DNA from: Chrysomallon squamiferum
Taxonomy: Eukaryota; Mollusca; Gastropoda; Neomphalida; Peltospiridae
Direction: 5' to 3'
Length of the DNA stretch: 64,000 nt
Assembly: GCA_012295275.1 (NCBI GenBank)
Contig: CM022671.1
Span: 35,513,683-35,577,682, forward strand
Shown: piece by piece, positions 37,143 through 50,210 of the stretch
Layout of the letters: every line of letters begins with the position of its first letter
Numbering within the stretch: position 1 is the stretch's first letter
Notes under the pieces: generated by a model
The model's input: only the letters and a program-made list of their open reading frames with translations
What the model was told of the DNA's origin: nothing
The model's database searches: none
Translations under genes and position numbers: made by a program

Positions 37143-40100
37143 ATACAGGCAGAAATATAAAGGCTTTACTTTCAAGAACATCAGCAAATTTTTTCTGAAA
37201 TGTTTTAACATTAGGATTTTTTAAAAAAAAAAAAAAAAAATTAAAAAAAATGAAAGAAAATCCATTATCAAAAGCTGTGACTTCTTAGAAGAAATTAGTA
37301 AAAAAGAGGAATCCATCATTGTAATAGAATGTGATTTTCATGATGAAATGAATCATTTTAAACAGGATGATTGGTAAACTAGAATTAAATTTGAGAGACA
37401 TTAAATGCATTTTCTATTTGAATTTTGTTATGTTTTTAAAATATTTGTTTCATATTAATAAATTTAAATGAAATTATATTTATGAAAATAAAATAAAATG
37501 AAATGAAATAATTAGTAGGCATGATTTTTATGATGCTAATGCCAATTTCTTTTTTTCCTTTAGATCATCATTTAAGTAATTTGAAATAGTTTCATACTAC
37601 TTTTTTTTAGTAGGTATGATTTTAACACACACACACACACAGAAACACATGTGTCCTTCATTAAAAATTTATTTTTCTATAACAAAGATTTAAACAATGC
37701 CTTGTTCGATTTGGATTGTATCTAAATGTTTGAAACACCATTTACTGCATAACCAAATGTTTTCTCATTATTGTATTTTGTTTGCAGTAACTATGTCAAA
37801 TGAGTGTATATTATTTATTGTATTTGTAATAATGCCTGTATAAACAATTGATGCACTTTGTAACTGTCAGAAATGTATGATATACTCAATGTATAGATAA
37901 TTAAATGTACATAGATTGTTTTAACATCAGGTATATACATTGCAGTGTATGTTTTATGCAGTTTACTTGTTCAGATGTTTAAAAATGTTTTTTTTTTTTT
38001 TTGTTTTTTGTAATATTTGCGAGATTTGTCTCACACCTGTAATACTTAATTACTCTTCTTGTTTTAATTTAGTTTTTAATATTGTGTTATAAATATTCAT
38101 CAGCTAACAATCAAATATTTCCTGTTTACCGAGTATTACTTGAGAATGGTAAATGCCGCTGTTGTAGGTGATGTGTATCAATCTTTGTCTTCATCAACAA
38201 AAACGAGTATATACCAGTGATTTGACTCCAACCATCCATAACCAAAATATTTTATGTCTGTACAGAATTGTCTTGTTCCGAGGCCAGTTACTTTTCACTC
38301 CTGTTTTAGCTGTCTCTGTCAGTAGAATTATTTTTAGCATCTTTTCCCAATTTGAATTAAACAGAAGATTTTAAATTTCAGTGGCATACCTTTTAGTTTT
38401 CATTATTTTTATACTTTACCTTTTGTTTTAAAATTTTATTATTTTTATTTTTAAGAGCCAAACCTCAAAATATTATTATTTTTTTTTTTTTTTATAAATT
38501 CATCATTTATTTTTATTAAATATTTTAAAGAATGTTGAGCTGTTTATTTCATAAATTTTTGTAAACTACCAATATTTCTTTTCTTTCTTTTTTAAAAAAA
38601 AATATTTTTTCAGTTTTTTTAAAATGTCCATATGTGTATATCAGCTGTCTGTTGTTGGTTTAGAAACTGTTTGTAATATGATCTTGTTTTGTTTTTATGC
38701 TCAGGAAAATACTCTGAAAAACCTGAGATACAGGTTTTTGTGTGATCTTACCTGCAAAAATCTGTTGTATTGATATCATAATTAAAAAAAATAATAATAA
38801 TAAGGTTAAGATTTTTTATTATTATATGGTGATAAATTTGTTTTGTTTTTTGAATTTGTATTAATATAGAAAAATAACAGAAATTTTGAGATTCCATAGC
38901 TCAAAAACATTTTTTTTAAATACTCAAAAAGTGAAAATAAAAATATATATACTATTATAGAAGTGAATACATTTACATGACAGTTTTTCAGAATATTTTG
39001 ATATATAAAAGTATCTCTTTTTAAATCAATTTTAATCAGAAAATTAAGACTGTTTATAAATGTGTGTAAAAATCTACATTTCTTTACAATATCAACATAA
39101 CTCATTTTGCTAGGCAGGGTCACATATTTGTAAATAAGTTTTAAAATGTCTGTAGAGAAAAAGAAATTATTTTCTGACTGTTTAATGGCTTTAAACAAAA
39201 TTATTGTTTTTAAATCTGATGATAACTTACTGCTCTCGATGAATTAAGCTTGTACAGACATGCTGAAAATGTTCACGCATTTTGTCCAGCAGTGTATATA
39301 GTTTGTGAAACTTAACAAATAATTTTCGTTATTGTTCACTGACCTAAAATAACTACAACAACCATAACAAAACACTGACATATTAGTTGATGATATTAAA
39401 ATATTTTTCACTATAAAAAAACTGGTTACTGATTTTTTTGGTCTGGAAATAAAATTATACATCAGAGTGTTTTAATTTTGTGGCAAAAATCAGAATAAAC
39501 TGGTTCTAAAATGGAATGTTATTTGGAATATTTCCCAGATGAATAAAAAAATATATTTTTAAAAGAAATATTTTAAAGCATTGTAGAGGTGAAAATGATA
39601 TCTTGGAGCATTCTATTATATTTAAAAGAATATTTTCATACTAAAAGGAATTTAAAAAAAAACAAAATATTACCCACCTGTCGTTTAGGAAAAAATGTAA
39701 ACAACATGATAGTAAATAAAGAAAGAAAAGTAATAAAGTAAAACACTACATTTGGGACCATATTTTACAGTTTTGTACAAAAAATGTCAATAGTTCACAC
39801 ACAAAATATTTTGTACTTTTTACTTTTTGAACAGGGCTACTTAATTAAAAAATTGACTTGGCTGGATAATAAAACTAAAAAAACTATTCTGAATGAAAAA
39901 CAGGCAGGCCTGTAGCTGTACTTTTTATGTAAACAATAAAATACGTGATGCAATAAATTATGTTAATTATTTTCAGTGTCCTGTTTGATTTTATCCATCT
40001 ACAGTTTTCAGGTTATACGCTTCTTTTTTTTTTCCGAGATAACAAAAATAATAAAGAACAAACAAATAAATCGTAGTAAAATTTGTTTAACTACTTTGAA

Positions 40101-41184
40101 AATGGTACGTTTATACATTTTTCGAAATGTAAAAAAGACTAAAAGGAAATAAATAAAACGTTTAAAAACCCGCACTTTTTATTTCATTATATCAAAACAT
40201 AACATCAGGAAAAATTAGAATAAATTTTTGGGTAATGCGTTCATTTTGAACATTTAAATAAAATTAATTATGAGATAATTATTTTTAATTTTTAACTCAA
40301 TTTAAATACTGTTTTTAATATTCAGTAACAAAACAAACACCAATGTGACGCACATAAAAGTCCGGCTTTTTAACACAGCACAACAACACACACACATCAC
40401 AATGTCAAGAGACTTAGTCATGTTTAGAGTAACATTCTTTCTTTCAGTAAAGTTTTGTCAATTTTATCTTCTTCCTGGTATCACAGAACACAATACAACA
40501 AAGCAAACCTGTCATGTTTGGCAAAAGAACAAAACCAAAAAAAAAAAAAATATAATAAAATTTGAATATTTAAGATTAACCTTTGGCAAATATCTCATTA
40601 ATTCTTTGACCATATTCTGTACATTAGATCAAAGTTGACACGGTAGGAATTATGTAAACTGAAATTAGATACAGTGCAAAAACAAAAACAGCAATTCCTT
40701 ATAAAGTGTAAAATCACTTTGTGGTGGAAAATAAAGCTTTTGATCAATGAAAAAACAATAATGAAAATTACCTATTTAAAACCTTCAGTAAATGTTGATA
40801 GTTTAATTATGGCACAATAATAACAAAATTACAATTATACATCTGTACAATGATCTTCCATGGATGACAGGATGTATGTATATAATATACACCAAGGTTT
40901 ATCTTAAACAACTTAAATTTACATAATAAAGCCCATAAAAGTATTCTTTATGATATCCAAGCAATGGTGACATTGGATTTTAACAATGAAAGTAGCTAAG
41001 CTGTGTAATGATTCTTATTAAGTGACTATTTTTTAAACACATTAAAATAAGTAACTAATGATTAATCTCAAAAACACATTCATTATTGTATTGTATCTAA
41101 ATAAAAATGTCTGTTTTGTTGGCACTGAACACTGGTATGGAATGGGTTGTTAAAGACATTTAGATGTTATAAAAGTTAAACATG

Positions 41185-44100
41185 TCACAGCTTTGACTGA
41201 ACTGGTTTCTCTACAAACTCTCTCCACCATCTCGGTCTTCTAAACACATCTTTGCCTTGGGTCATGGCATTATACAGGTTTTTATATATCTGAAAAATAA
41301 CAAAAATACTTGTACCCAACATATTTCATTTTTCTTTGAATATTTGAAAAAATGATTAACAATAACAATGAGAGCATGATGGTAAAACTAACAATACTTC
41401 TTATCATTAACATCAGAACTGAGAACAAACATTTGCTAGCATTGTTCTTTTGGGTTTTATTTTGTATATTTTTTAAATGTTTTAATTAATATGCTATTGA
41501 AGTTATAAAATAACAGCTGACTTTTAGGTATATAAATTTTAGAACAACTTTTAACTCTGCTGCATGCATATTTATTTACTTAGGTTTGGAGCTTTTCTCT
41601 AAAACTCATTTTTTTATTCCTTTTTTTTTTTTTTACACATTATATTACCAATGTTAAAAATTGATTTTTAAAAGATTTCTCACCTGACCATCCGACATGC
41701 CGATGGGAGAGTTGAGTACGAAGTCAGGAGGAGCTATTACATCAACAAGGGCAACAGCATCATCCTTCAACTCTCTACACATGCACAGAATAGCTTCATG
41801 AATAATCCTTGGAGGATTGCTCCCACTGATGTACCCACCTGATATTAAAATAATTAAACTGTTTTAAATCATATATTATTTAAATTAAATTCTCATACAT
41901 AAACATGTAATATGATATTACAGTGAATGAATCTTTATGATATCCCATCACAAATAAAACTTAACTTCTGGATATAAAGATAAATACATGCAAATACACA
42001 CACATAAACAGGTGTCTCTGCATTTGTAGATCTTGCAAACATTTTGTTCAGTATCCTACTATGAATTACTCTGCTAAGTTTAGAGACTGTTACAAAATTA
42101 AAAAATATCACTGTTAATATTTTTGACAGTATTAAATTTTAGTGATTAAAATGGAAACACTAATAAAATTTTAGAACAGAAAACAAATTCCTTTCTATAT
42201 AAACAGAAACACACAATTTTATAATTTTCAAAAGTGTTCATGGTGGACAATGAATAAATCTGAAAATTATGTGTAATTTTGTCCTGCCCTAATAACTTTA
42301 TACAAATGATGCTCTGCACCACTGTAATTAGCCAAATATTTTAAGTGCAATATCTCTCTGAATCAGAACTGAGACTAGCACACAAAACTGGCTACACAAT
42401 CAGTACAGGGACAAATGTAAGTGATAAAATATGATTCAAATACAGAATTTAGTGGTGTAACTAATGTATGACTAATGGGCAACTGCCCTTGTGACCACTA
42501 AGCACTTTATATTAGACTTGACTGGTATTTGTTTAGCTGATTTTCAGGTAGAGTTATCTGAAAGTGTCAGATGACAGTGCTTGCCATAGGTTCTATTACC
42601 TGTAGATGTGCCCTTGCCAGTGTTTACAAACCTCACCTTGATAGAAAGTGGAGATATGTTTCTCCATGCTCCAGAGGCCGTAGAGAACACACATTCTGTG
42701 TAGAACTGGTTTCAGACTTTCTGGAGTCGGCTGTCCATTCTTCTCTTCAACAAGCTGAGCAAACCTTTCCAAGATGACGTGCTGAAAAAAAAATGCTTCA
42801 TCTAATGATGAACTCAACATATTTTTAATCTACTTTTATGTGCCACCATAATTATGGTTAAGATGATACTGTACAGAAACCCAATGCCATATAAAACATG
42901 GGCTATTCTTTTTCTATACCTTGGTCATCAGCAAAAGATATGTTATATATACCTTCACATATACAGGAAAAGAAAAGAAACAGCAAAGATCCAATCAGTG
43001 AAGCACTGGCTAGAATGGGAAATGTCTCTTGACAGAGTACTGAATTACCTCAACACAAAAAACTTTACAGATTGATTAAAAAAAAAATTAAACACAGCAT
43101 TTCTGGTATTGTAATCAGAAATTATGTATTAATTTATAAAACGAAGCTAAATAAGAGAAGACAAAAAAGAGATAATAATATCAATAACATAGTGTTTTAT
43201 AAACAGACAGCTATGTGTGTGTTATGAAGTAGTAGTGAGATGTACTCACCTCAATGTAGGCTATGGACAGTGTTCTGCAGTAGTAGGCCTGGCTGTCATT
43301 GCGTGCTGTGAATGGATCTTTACCAGCAACTGTCTGTTCTTGAAGTCTCTGTGCACTTTCCACCAACAAATAGCAAACCAGCCACTTGTAAGCGTCCAGT
43401 ATGACTACAAAATAATTTTAACCTGTATACATATTTTTAACACGACATGGAAGATATATATATTCACGAAATATTATTCAATTCTAAAAAAGTTCCTTTT
43501 AAACCATCTTCTCTGAAACAAAAGCAGTGCCACTGGTATTACTTTGCATGTTGTAACCAGACTAGTGAAAGAGATTTAAACATATACTTGATCAAATATT
43601 TTACTATCTGTCTAAGATTTAATAAATGATTTCTAACCTGATGGTTTCAGACAGTCAGACATCATTTTACAGGTAAACTTGGACTGCAGAATCTGGTCTA
43701 AGTTACCCAGAAAGTAAACACTGTTTAGAGGTGTTTCTAGAGGCTGTCCTGAATATTAAGAAATAAATAAACACAATTATATCAATCTATAGGAAAAAAC
43801 AGATTAAAACATGGCATGAAAATTCAGTATTTCATTCCAAAACATTCTTATAAAAAACCCACAAATTATTATGTGTGACGCATTGATTTTTGTATGAACA
43901 TGTTTAAATTGAAACTACAGCATAAGCTACTCTTAATTAAACAGCAGCAAGGAATCTTTTACTCAGATTCTTCAACAGTAAGAAAGGAATAAATGTTTTA
44001 TTTACTGAAGCTTTTAACACATTCTTAATCTTAGGTTTCTGTATAAATCATTATACACATAATTCAGGTTTATACAGATAATGAGAGAGGAAACATGCTC

Positions 44101-47100
44101 AAACCACCCAGCAAGCTACTCTTTTTTTACCAGCAGCAAATTATCTTTTATATCATTTTGCTATATTTAAAAAAGCACATATGATGATTTTTGAGAAGCA
44201 TTCTAAAGAAGACTAGCCAAGTGACTAATCAACATTTAGGTGAGACTTCAACCACTTATTGAGTATTTGTGTATTTAATTTACAATACAGTAAATACTAC
44301 AAACCTTTTTTCAGTTTAGCCTCATCCAGCATGCCTAACAGATAGTTGCTGGTCTGTTGTAGTATGACGTTGTTGTCACCCTCGTACGTCAAGTTAGGAT
44401 CATTGTCATTTCTCAAATCACCCAGTCGGCTAACTGCACAAAATAAAACATAAAGTAAAAATACAAATATTTACTGAAGGAACAAAATAAATGAAAACAA
44501 AACTATGAAACTGTAAGTTATAAAATAAAAATTAAAAATCATACTGTTTCTGCTGTTTTTTTCATAACAGAGAGAGATACACCCTAAAGAAATTTACTTA
44601 ATTTGGAATTTATTAATTAAAAATTTTAAAAATCAGAATGAAAGTTAATAGTGACCTTTTAAGTATCCATGACCACCACAAGCCTCTCTACATTCCTGAA
44701 TTCCATCTCTCGCTAGCCAGCCAGAGACAGGTTTACTAGCACACGACAAAGCATGGATCTCACGCCCCAGTTCCGCCTGATAAAACAAGTTAGCGAACTG
44801 TAACGTACTTGTTAGGGTACTTAATAATAAAAATAATTATTAACTGTTTAAAATATTTATTAACTTTCCTTGTAGTAAATTTTGTCATGCTGCAACTTGC
44901 AGATTCTTTTATTCAGAATAATACCTCACATTAAGATCATGGTAAAATTTAAGTCTTTCTCTACAATATCTTTATATGTTTAATGAAAAATGTGTTCATA
45001 CTCTTAATATTCTTACTGTTATTATTATTGACTGAAATATTTCACAGCAACCAACTACAGTTACCATTTAACCCACAAATACTGAACTTATATCTATATT
45101 TAATATTTATAAAAGAAGAAGAAATGAAGTTCATGTAGTTTGGTTTTACTTTTTGATGTCATGTTTACATGCAGGTAGTATTGTGTAAGTTTATGTACAC
45201 ATCAAAATCAAAAAGTTTAATCATCTGACCTGTCTGTCACTTGTGTCTCCAATCATCATCCCAATTCTTAAAGAAACATAGTCTAAGAAGAACGTGTGTG
45301 TGTAGTGTAATATCCCATATGTCGCTGCCAAGTAGGGAAGAAGACGCCATTGCTAAAACAAAACAAAAAAAAGAAGAAAAGAGAAGAAAAATAACATTTA
45401 AATGTAGTGATGAAAGTTAGTGAAAAAATAAATAAAGAAAAGTATTTTTCTTATTTCTGTCAATGTAACTATATAGTCTGGTTAATAATTATCTAACTAA
45501 TAAAACTACTCCTTAAAGAAGTTTATCCCAGATTCACAGAAATTGTTTTTATTTTTATACTGAACATATAGCTTTTTCTGGCTTTTTTGTAAACATGTTT
45601 CTAATTCTTTATATAAATGAAAAACTTTAACAAAAAATTTAACAATAGCAGTACTTTAACCACTTAATAATTTAACATCATTAGTTTTCTTATCACCGAA
45701 AGTTATGTATCCAGATACAACCTATCATTAATCATAAACTGTTACAGATATTTTACACTGGTGTGTATCTACCTGTAGCTGGTATTCCAGGATTGGAATT
45801 TCTTTGTCTGCTGGTCCAAACTGCTGCCGTACAGCTGAGTAGCGGACAGCAATAACCAGAGCGACTGACAGGTTGATGTTACAGTTCCCTGTGATACCCA
45901 CTCGTCCTGCAGACAGAGCTCCCAGCGAGGCTCCAAACCTCTTCTTAGCATCCTGAAACATTAAACAAATAAGTATTTAACTGTTAGAATAATACATAAA
46001 TATTTAACAATGAGAATAATACATAAATATTTAACTGTTAGAATAATAAATAAATATTTAACAATGAGAATAATAAATAAGTATTTAACTATTAGAATAA
46101 TAAATAAATATTTAACTGTTAGAATAGTAAATAAATATTTAACTATGAGAATAATAAATAAATATTTGACTATGAGAATAATAAATAAATATTTAACTAG
46201 TAGAATGCTGGAGGTAGGTCATCTTACTCAAACTGACACATGTCATACAATATACACTGTCTCCACAAATTTATATCTCAGTAACATCAGCTTGAAGTAA
46301 TAAACCAAAAATATTAATGTTCTAACCTAAAATGGCCACAATACTTTTTTCTTTTCTTTTTGCAAAACAGTACAATTTCTTAATAAACAGAAACTTGGTG
46401 GTGACATTTAATTTGATAATTTTTCAAGCAACAGATATTATAAAATATTGGGATATTAATTATCTTAGGGTTTGTTTTGTTTTTTTAAATAAAAAGACAT
46501 GGAAAGTTAGCGTTACATATATACAATTACATTATTTTTGTCCAGAATCAAGACTGATAACTCTCAAAATATCTTAACAGTTCTTGCTACTAGGTCAGAT
46601 TTGAATTTGAATTTACTCAGGTGTTTAAACATTGTAAATATAACTCAGATATAGCCATTTATCTATTAAACTGATGATGTACAAAATAATAAATATATTT
46701 CACAACATTTGATATACCAATAAATAACTATCACACTACAATAAAAATAAATATTTAAAGTCAGTCAACAATCAGTTAAATAATATAATTTAAAATATGA
46801 AAAGACCAATAAAATTTAAAACATTTTGATTTGTATATTATGGTATTTGTTTTAGTCTATTTCTGAAATTTAGAAATAGATATAAATTTGGAGCAGCATT
46901 TAAAATTTATACTTGTATTTTTGTAGAACAGAATATATTTCAAGACTGGTAGGAATGTTTGCATACGAAAATAAATAATTTTTACCTTCACTGGTGTCAC
47001 ATACTGACCATCTGGTGTAACATCTCCAAATTTATCTAACAAGTTCTCTCTGGGAATTCTGTACTGGTTCAAAGCTAGAAAACTGAATTTTTAAAAAAAG

Positions 47101-48467
47101 AGAGAAAAAAAAAAGAATGATATTCAAAGCAAAATTTAATAGCTTGGTGTGAGCAAAAAAATCTAAATATTGGTATTTAGTTTCCATCTCGACCCATGTC
47201 TCTAAAACTGATATATCGAAGATCATGAATGTACTTTATGTGAGAAAGTATATAAAAACATCCGTATGGTTAACTTGCTAAACTATCCCACATCAAAAAA
47301 AAAATGTAAGTCTCATAGATAAATCTTTCTTTATTAAAACAATTTAGACAAAATACATCTACATTTAAAAGTTGTTCTTGTATTTTAATTCATTTCAACA
47401 GTTCATACCCATTATCAAGACCATTCAGTCCTATTTTCTCACCCATGTCGCCTACAGTGACACCTGGTAGAGTGAGGAGTGTTTTTGGATCTCGTACAGG
47501 GACTACAAACATGTGCAGTCCATGACAAACTTTGTCTGGTGTGTACAGCTGAGCATACACCAAGGCATGCGTAGCCGACTTTCCTAAATTACCAATCCAG
47601 ATTTTTATTGCCTCAAAGTCTGGAGTGTTCAAAACAAATTCCTAAAAAAATAAAAAAAAAAAATATAATAATAATATTAATAAAAGTCAAATTTTAAAAG
47701 AGAGAACATTTATAATAAAAATAAAAGAATAAGACAAAGAACATTTGTAATTGAAATTTATAATAAATGAAATTATTAACAACAGATTCTGTAGAGATAA
47801 AATGGAACTTTTGGTATTAAAGTTAAAATATACCATGTAATAAAATCTTATTTTTCCCAATTCGTCTGTTATTTTACAAGAGTAATTTTAGACTGATATA
47901 TTTTGTGAATGTTTTATTTATTTTCATATTTAGAAAAGATGCAAGATACCTTTGTGACTGGGTCGTAGATAGCTGTTGTTCTTACAGCTTTTGTGTTACT
48001 GCCATGACTGAACTCAGTCAACGCAAAACACCCATAATGCTGTAAAGCAGAAACATTTCCTTTGTGTGATTTTATTATGAATAAAACTTAAAAAATTATC
48101 ATTTCCAAAGCATCAACATAACATTATCAATTTTTAACAAAAATTAGAATACAACTGAATAATATTTTGCTATAATAAATGGGATTTGCTATTAACTTTT
48201 TTCAAGTATTTGTATTTGTATAAATGTATATCAGCCCTCTATAATGAAAATATTTGCATGTAAATATCTTCACAAAGTATATAAAATTTTAAATGCATTA
48301 AAATAATCTTCTAAAACCATTTTACAAGTGGTTTGAATATTTTGTCACTGACATAATTTGTTTCAGACCCATAGAGGAACTGTATTTATATATTTATATA
48401 TTTAAATACATTTACAGATCAATATATTTGTATTTAAATACATTTCAATGTATTTGATTTTATATTT

Positions 48468-48514
<47 letters not shown>

Positions 48515-49751
48515 TCCATCTTACCTCAAAACTTTTGATTTTTTCTAAAAGTTCCTCATGTCTGGCTGATCCCATAGATTGAATTGTACCTGCATACAAC
48601 TGTGGTGACAGAAAATAAAATATAAATTTAAAAAGTCAAAGGGAGATAAACCTTCAGAAATTCAGTTTTCCACTTATTTAATTTATTAAATTTAACTATT
48701 ATGACTTTATAAATTTATTATTCATACAAATAATTTGTATAAAATAAAATAAATCATATTTTACTGTAAGAATTTTACACAATTACTACAGTATTCACTG
48801 ATTCAAATATTCGTAAAAGATAAATGTATGGATATAACATATACATACAAATAAAAAAACAATTCTACAAGGAACATTTTTTAATTATAATTGGGTTACA
48901 GACTTATAAAACGTTCTGACCACTTTCATTATTTTTAGATATATTTTTATTTTGTCAATTATGCCATTAGACGAAATAAAAATATATCCAAGACTAATGA
49001 ATGTCAACTTTTATTTCATTAAAAAAAAAAAGATGATAATAATATTTTACTATGAGATACAACAATAAATTTAAAAAACATGTCTACCTGTCTGTTCAGC
49101 TGTATTTTGGTGGTCAGTGTTGGATCAAACATGTTGATTGTTTCAAAATGAATCTCATGTTTCAGTGGGTTGGCAAATGCCTCTTCATCTGGTAAAAAGT
49201 TATATTTCTCTATGGCTCTACTTCTCTTAAAAGCAAGTTCACGTTTTTCTTCAAGCGACAATGTATCAAAATCACGAGAAAACAATGGGTCTTTTTCCAG
49301 TGTATTCAATATTTTGTTCTGAAATTTAATGTCATAATTATTATTAAAACTGATTAATTTATTATTATGCTTAATTATTTGTAATTATTGTTATTGTTGT
49401 TGTATATGTAGTGTAATTTTCTTTTCCCTTATTTAATTTCCATGTTTCTGTTATTTCATGTTAATGATTAAATAAAATTACATTTTCAGGAAAACGTTTT
49501 TCAAATAATGATAATAAATTAAATTTACTAAATAAGTAATTTTATTTATTTATTTATTTTCATATTTCATATTTACTTATTTGTTTATTAGTATTAATTT
49601 TTTAAACCTGAAACTGTAAAAGATCTTCTCCTGCTAAATGGAGTTTCATTAATTTCCAGTCAAAAGACGATTTCTTTCTGTAAACATCGAGTGGTCCTGG
49701 AGAAAAGTCTTTAATTAAACGATTAACGTGAGATGTGTCATTCGCAGACAT
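41185..49751 (-). CDS. ACOX3: Peroxisomal acyl-CoA oxidase 3 (branched-chain type)
   Basis: Fifteen exons, all phase-consistent, give 697 aa (human ACOX3: 700): 49751-49608, 49318-49088, 48599-48525, 48039-47950, 47641-47409, 47082-46986, 45952-45773, 45352-45230, 44776-44656, 44433-44305, 43748-43638, 43404-43250, 42781-42637, 41838-41684, 41289-41185. The enzyme oxidises acyl-CoA (2-methyl-branched in vertebrate ACOX3) to trans-2-enoyl-CoA with FAD, passing electrons to O2 and making H2O2. FAD-site residues lie in [15 protein letters not shown] (T158) and [12 protein letters not shown]; the catalytic glutamate is E449 in TYEGDNN. The C-terminus SKL is a peroxisomal targeting signal type 1. 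Two in-frame ATGs exist; the start at 49751 (MSANDTSHV) matches vertebrate length to GPLD, while the one at 49790 would add 13 residues. It is head-to-head with AACS. Confidence 0.97.
45963..46203. repeat. 27-bp minisatellite at the 3' end of an ACOX3 intron
   Basis: About nine copies of a 27-bp unit such as ataaatatttaactgttag plus aataataa. The array starts about 10 bp upstream (in gene sense) of the exon-7 acceptor at 45953. Because 27 is a multiple of three, the plus strand stays open as a nine-residue repeat; there is no reason to think it is translated. Confidence 0.93.
48469..48512. repeat. CA microsatellite next to an ACOX3 donor
   Basis: About 22 AC units; in the sense of ACOX3 it is a GT repeat starting about 12 nt after the donor of exon 3 (exon ends 48525). 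Confidence 0.97.
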
Positions 49752-50210
49752 TGTCTTCGTGATTTTACAGTAATGAGAAAGCTTATGCAAATTAATAAAC
49801 AGGAACCCCTCTACAAAATTTGGTCAAGGTACAGAGGGCAGACCCGGCTCTTTCGACTTGATAAAGCCAATCACATGTTCGAAATGTTGATCAACTTAGT
49901 ATCCATGCATTGGTATTAGGGGTAAAATTTTAGTGTGCTTTTTAAAAACATTATCTATTTACTTAAACAATACTTTTAAAATTAATCATTAACGAAATGC
50001 TACTGTTTCCATGTTGCATGATTTAAAAAAATGTGTTGCACAATATATATAGTATATTCTCAATGGGAACTATTTCTTATGTTTATTCTTCCGTTTTGGT
50101 GTTGAGAGGTTTTGACAACACTGCTATTTTAGCACATGTTGCAGACGGATTTTTAGAAATTATTTTTGACAACAGAACACACGTTTTTTTCAGGTTTGAT
50201 TTTATTGACA
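49752..50210. promoter_or_regulatory. Shared divergent promoter region of ACOX3 and AACS
   Basis: Only 459 bp separate the ACOX3 ATG (minus) from the AACS ATG (plus). A CCAAT box (gccaatca, 49865-49872) and an octamer ATGCAAAT near 49784-49792 lie between them, and no clear TATA box is placed for either gene. An acceptor-like ttttttcag (ending 50193) suggests AACS has a 5' untranslated exon, which would narrow the shared region further. Confidence 0.55.

Larger units (their letters stand above)
32142..41184. other. Long 3' flank between convergent CUEDC1 and ACOX3
   Basis: About 9 kb with no coding exon that I can support on either strand. It contains many AATAAA motifs on the plus strand (for example near 32207, 36393 and 37009), so CUEDC1 may have a long 3' UTR; on the minus strand an AATAAA at 40178-40183 could serve ACOX3. 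Other contents are the 46-bp minisatellite, AAAT, TAA and TTA microsatellites, and A-tracts at 37112-37140 and 37219-37239. Confidence 0.6.

Noticed and set aside
46010-46300. 96-residue repeat protein frame
   Set aside because: An intronic 27-bp minisatellite antisense to ACOX3; its openness follows from unit length.
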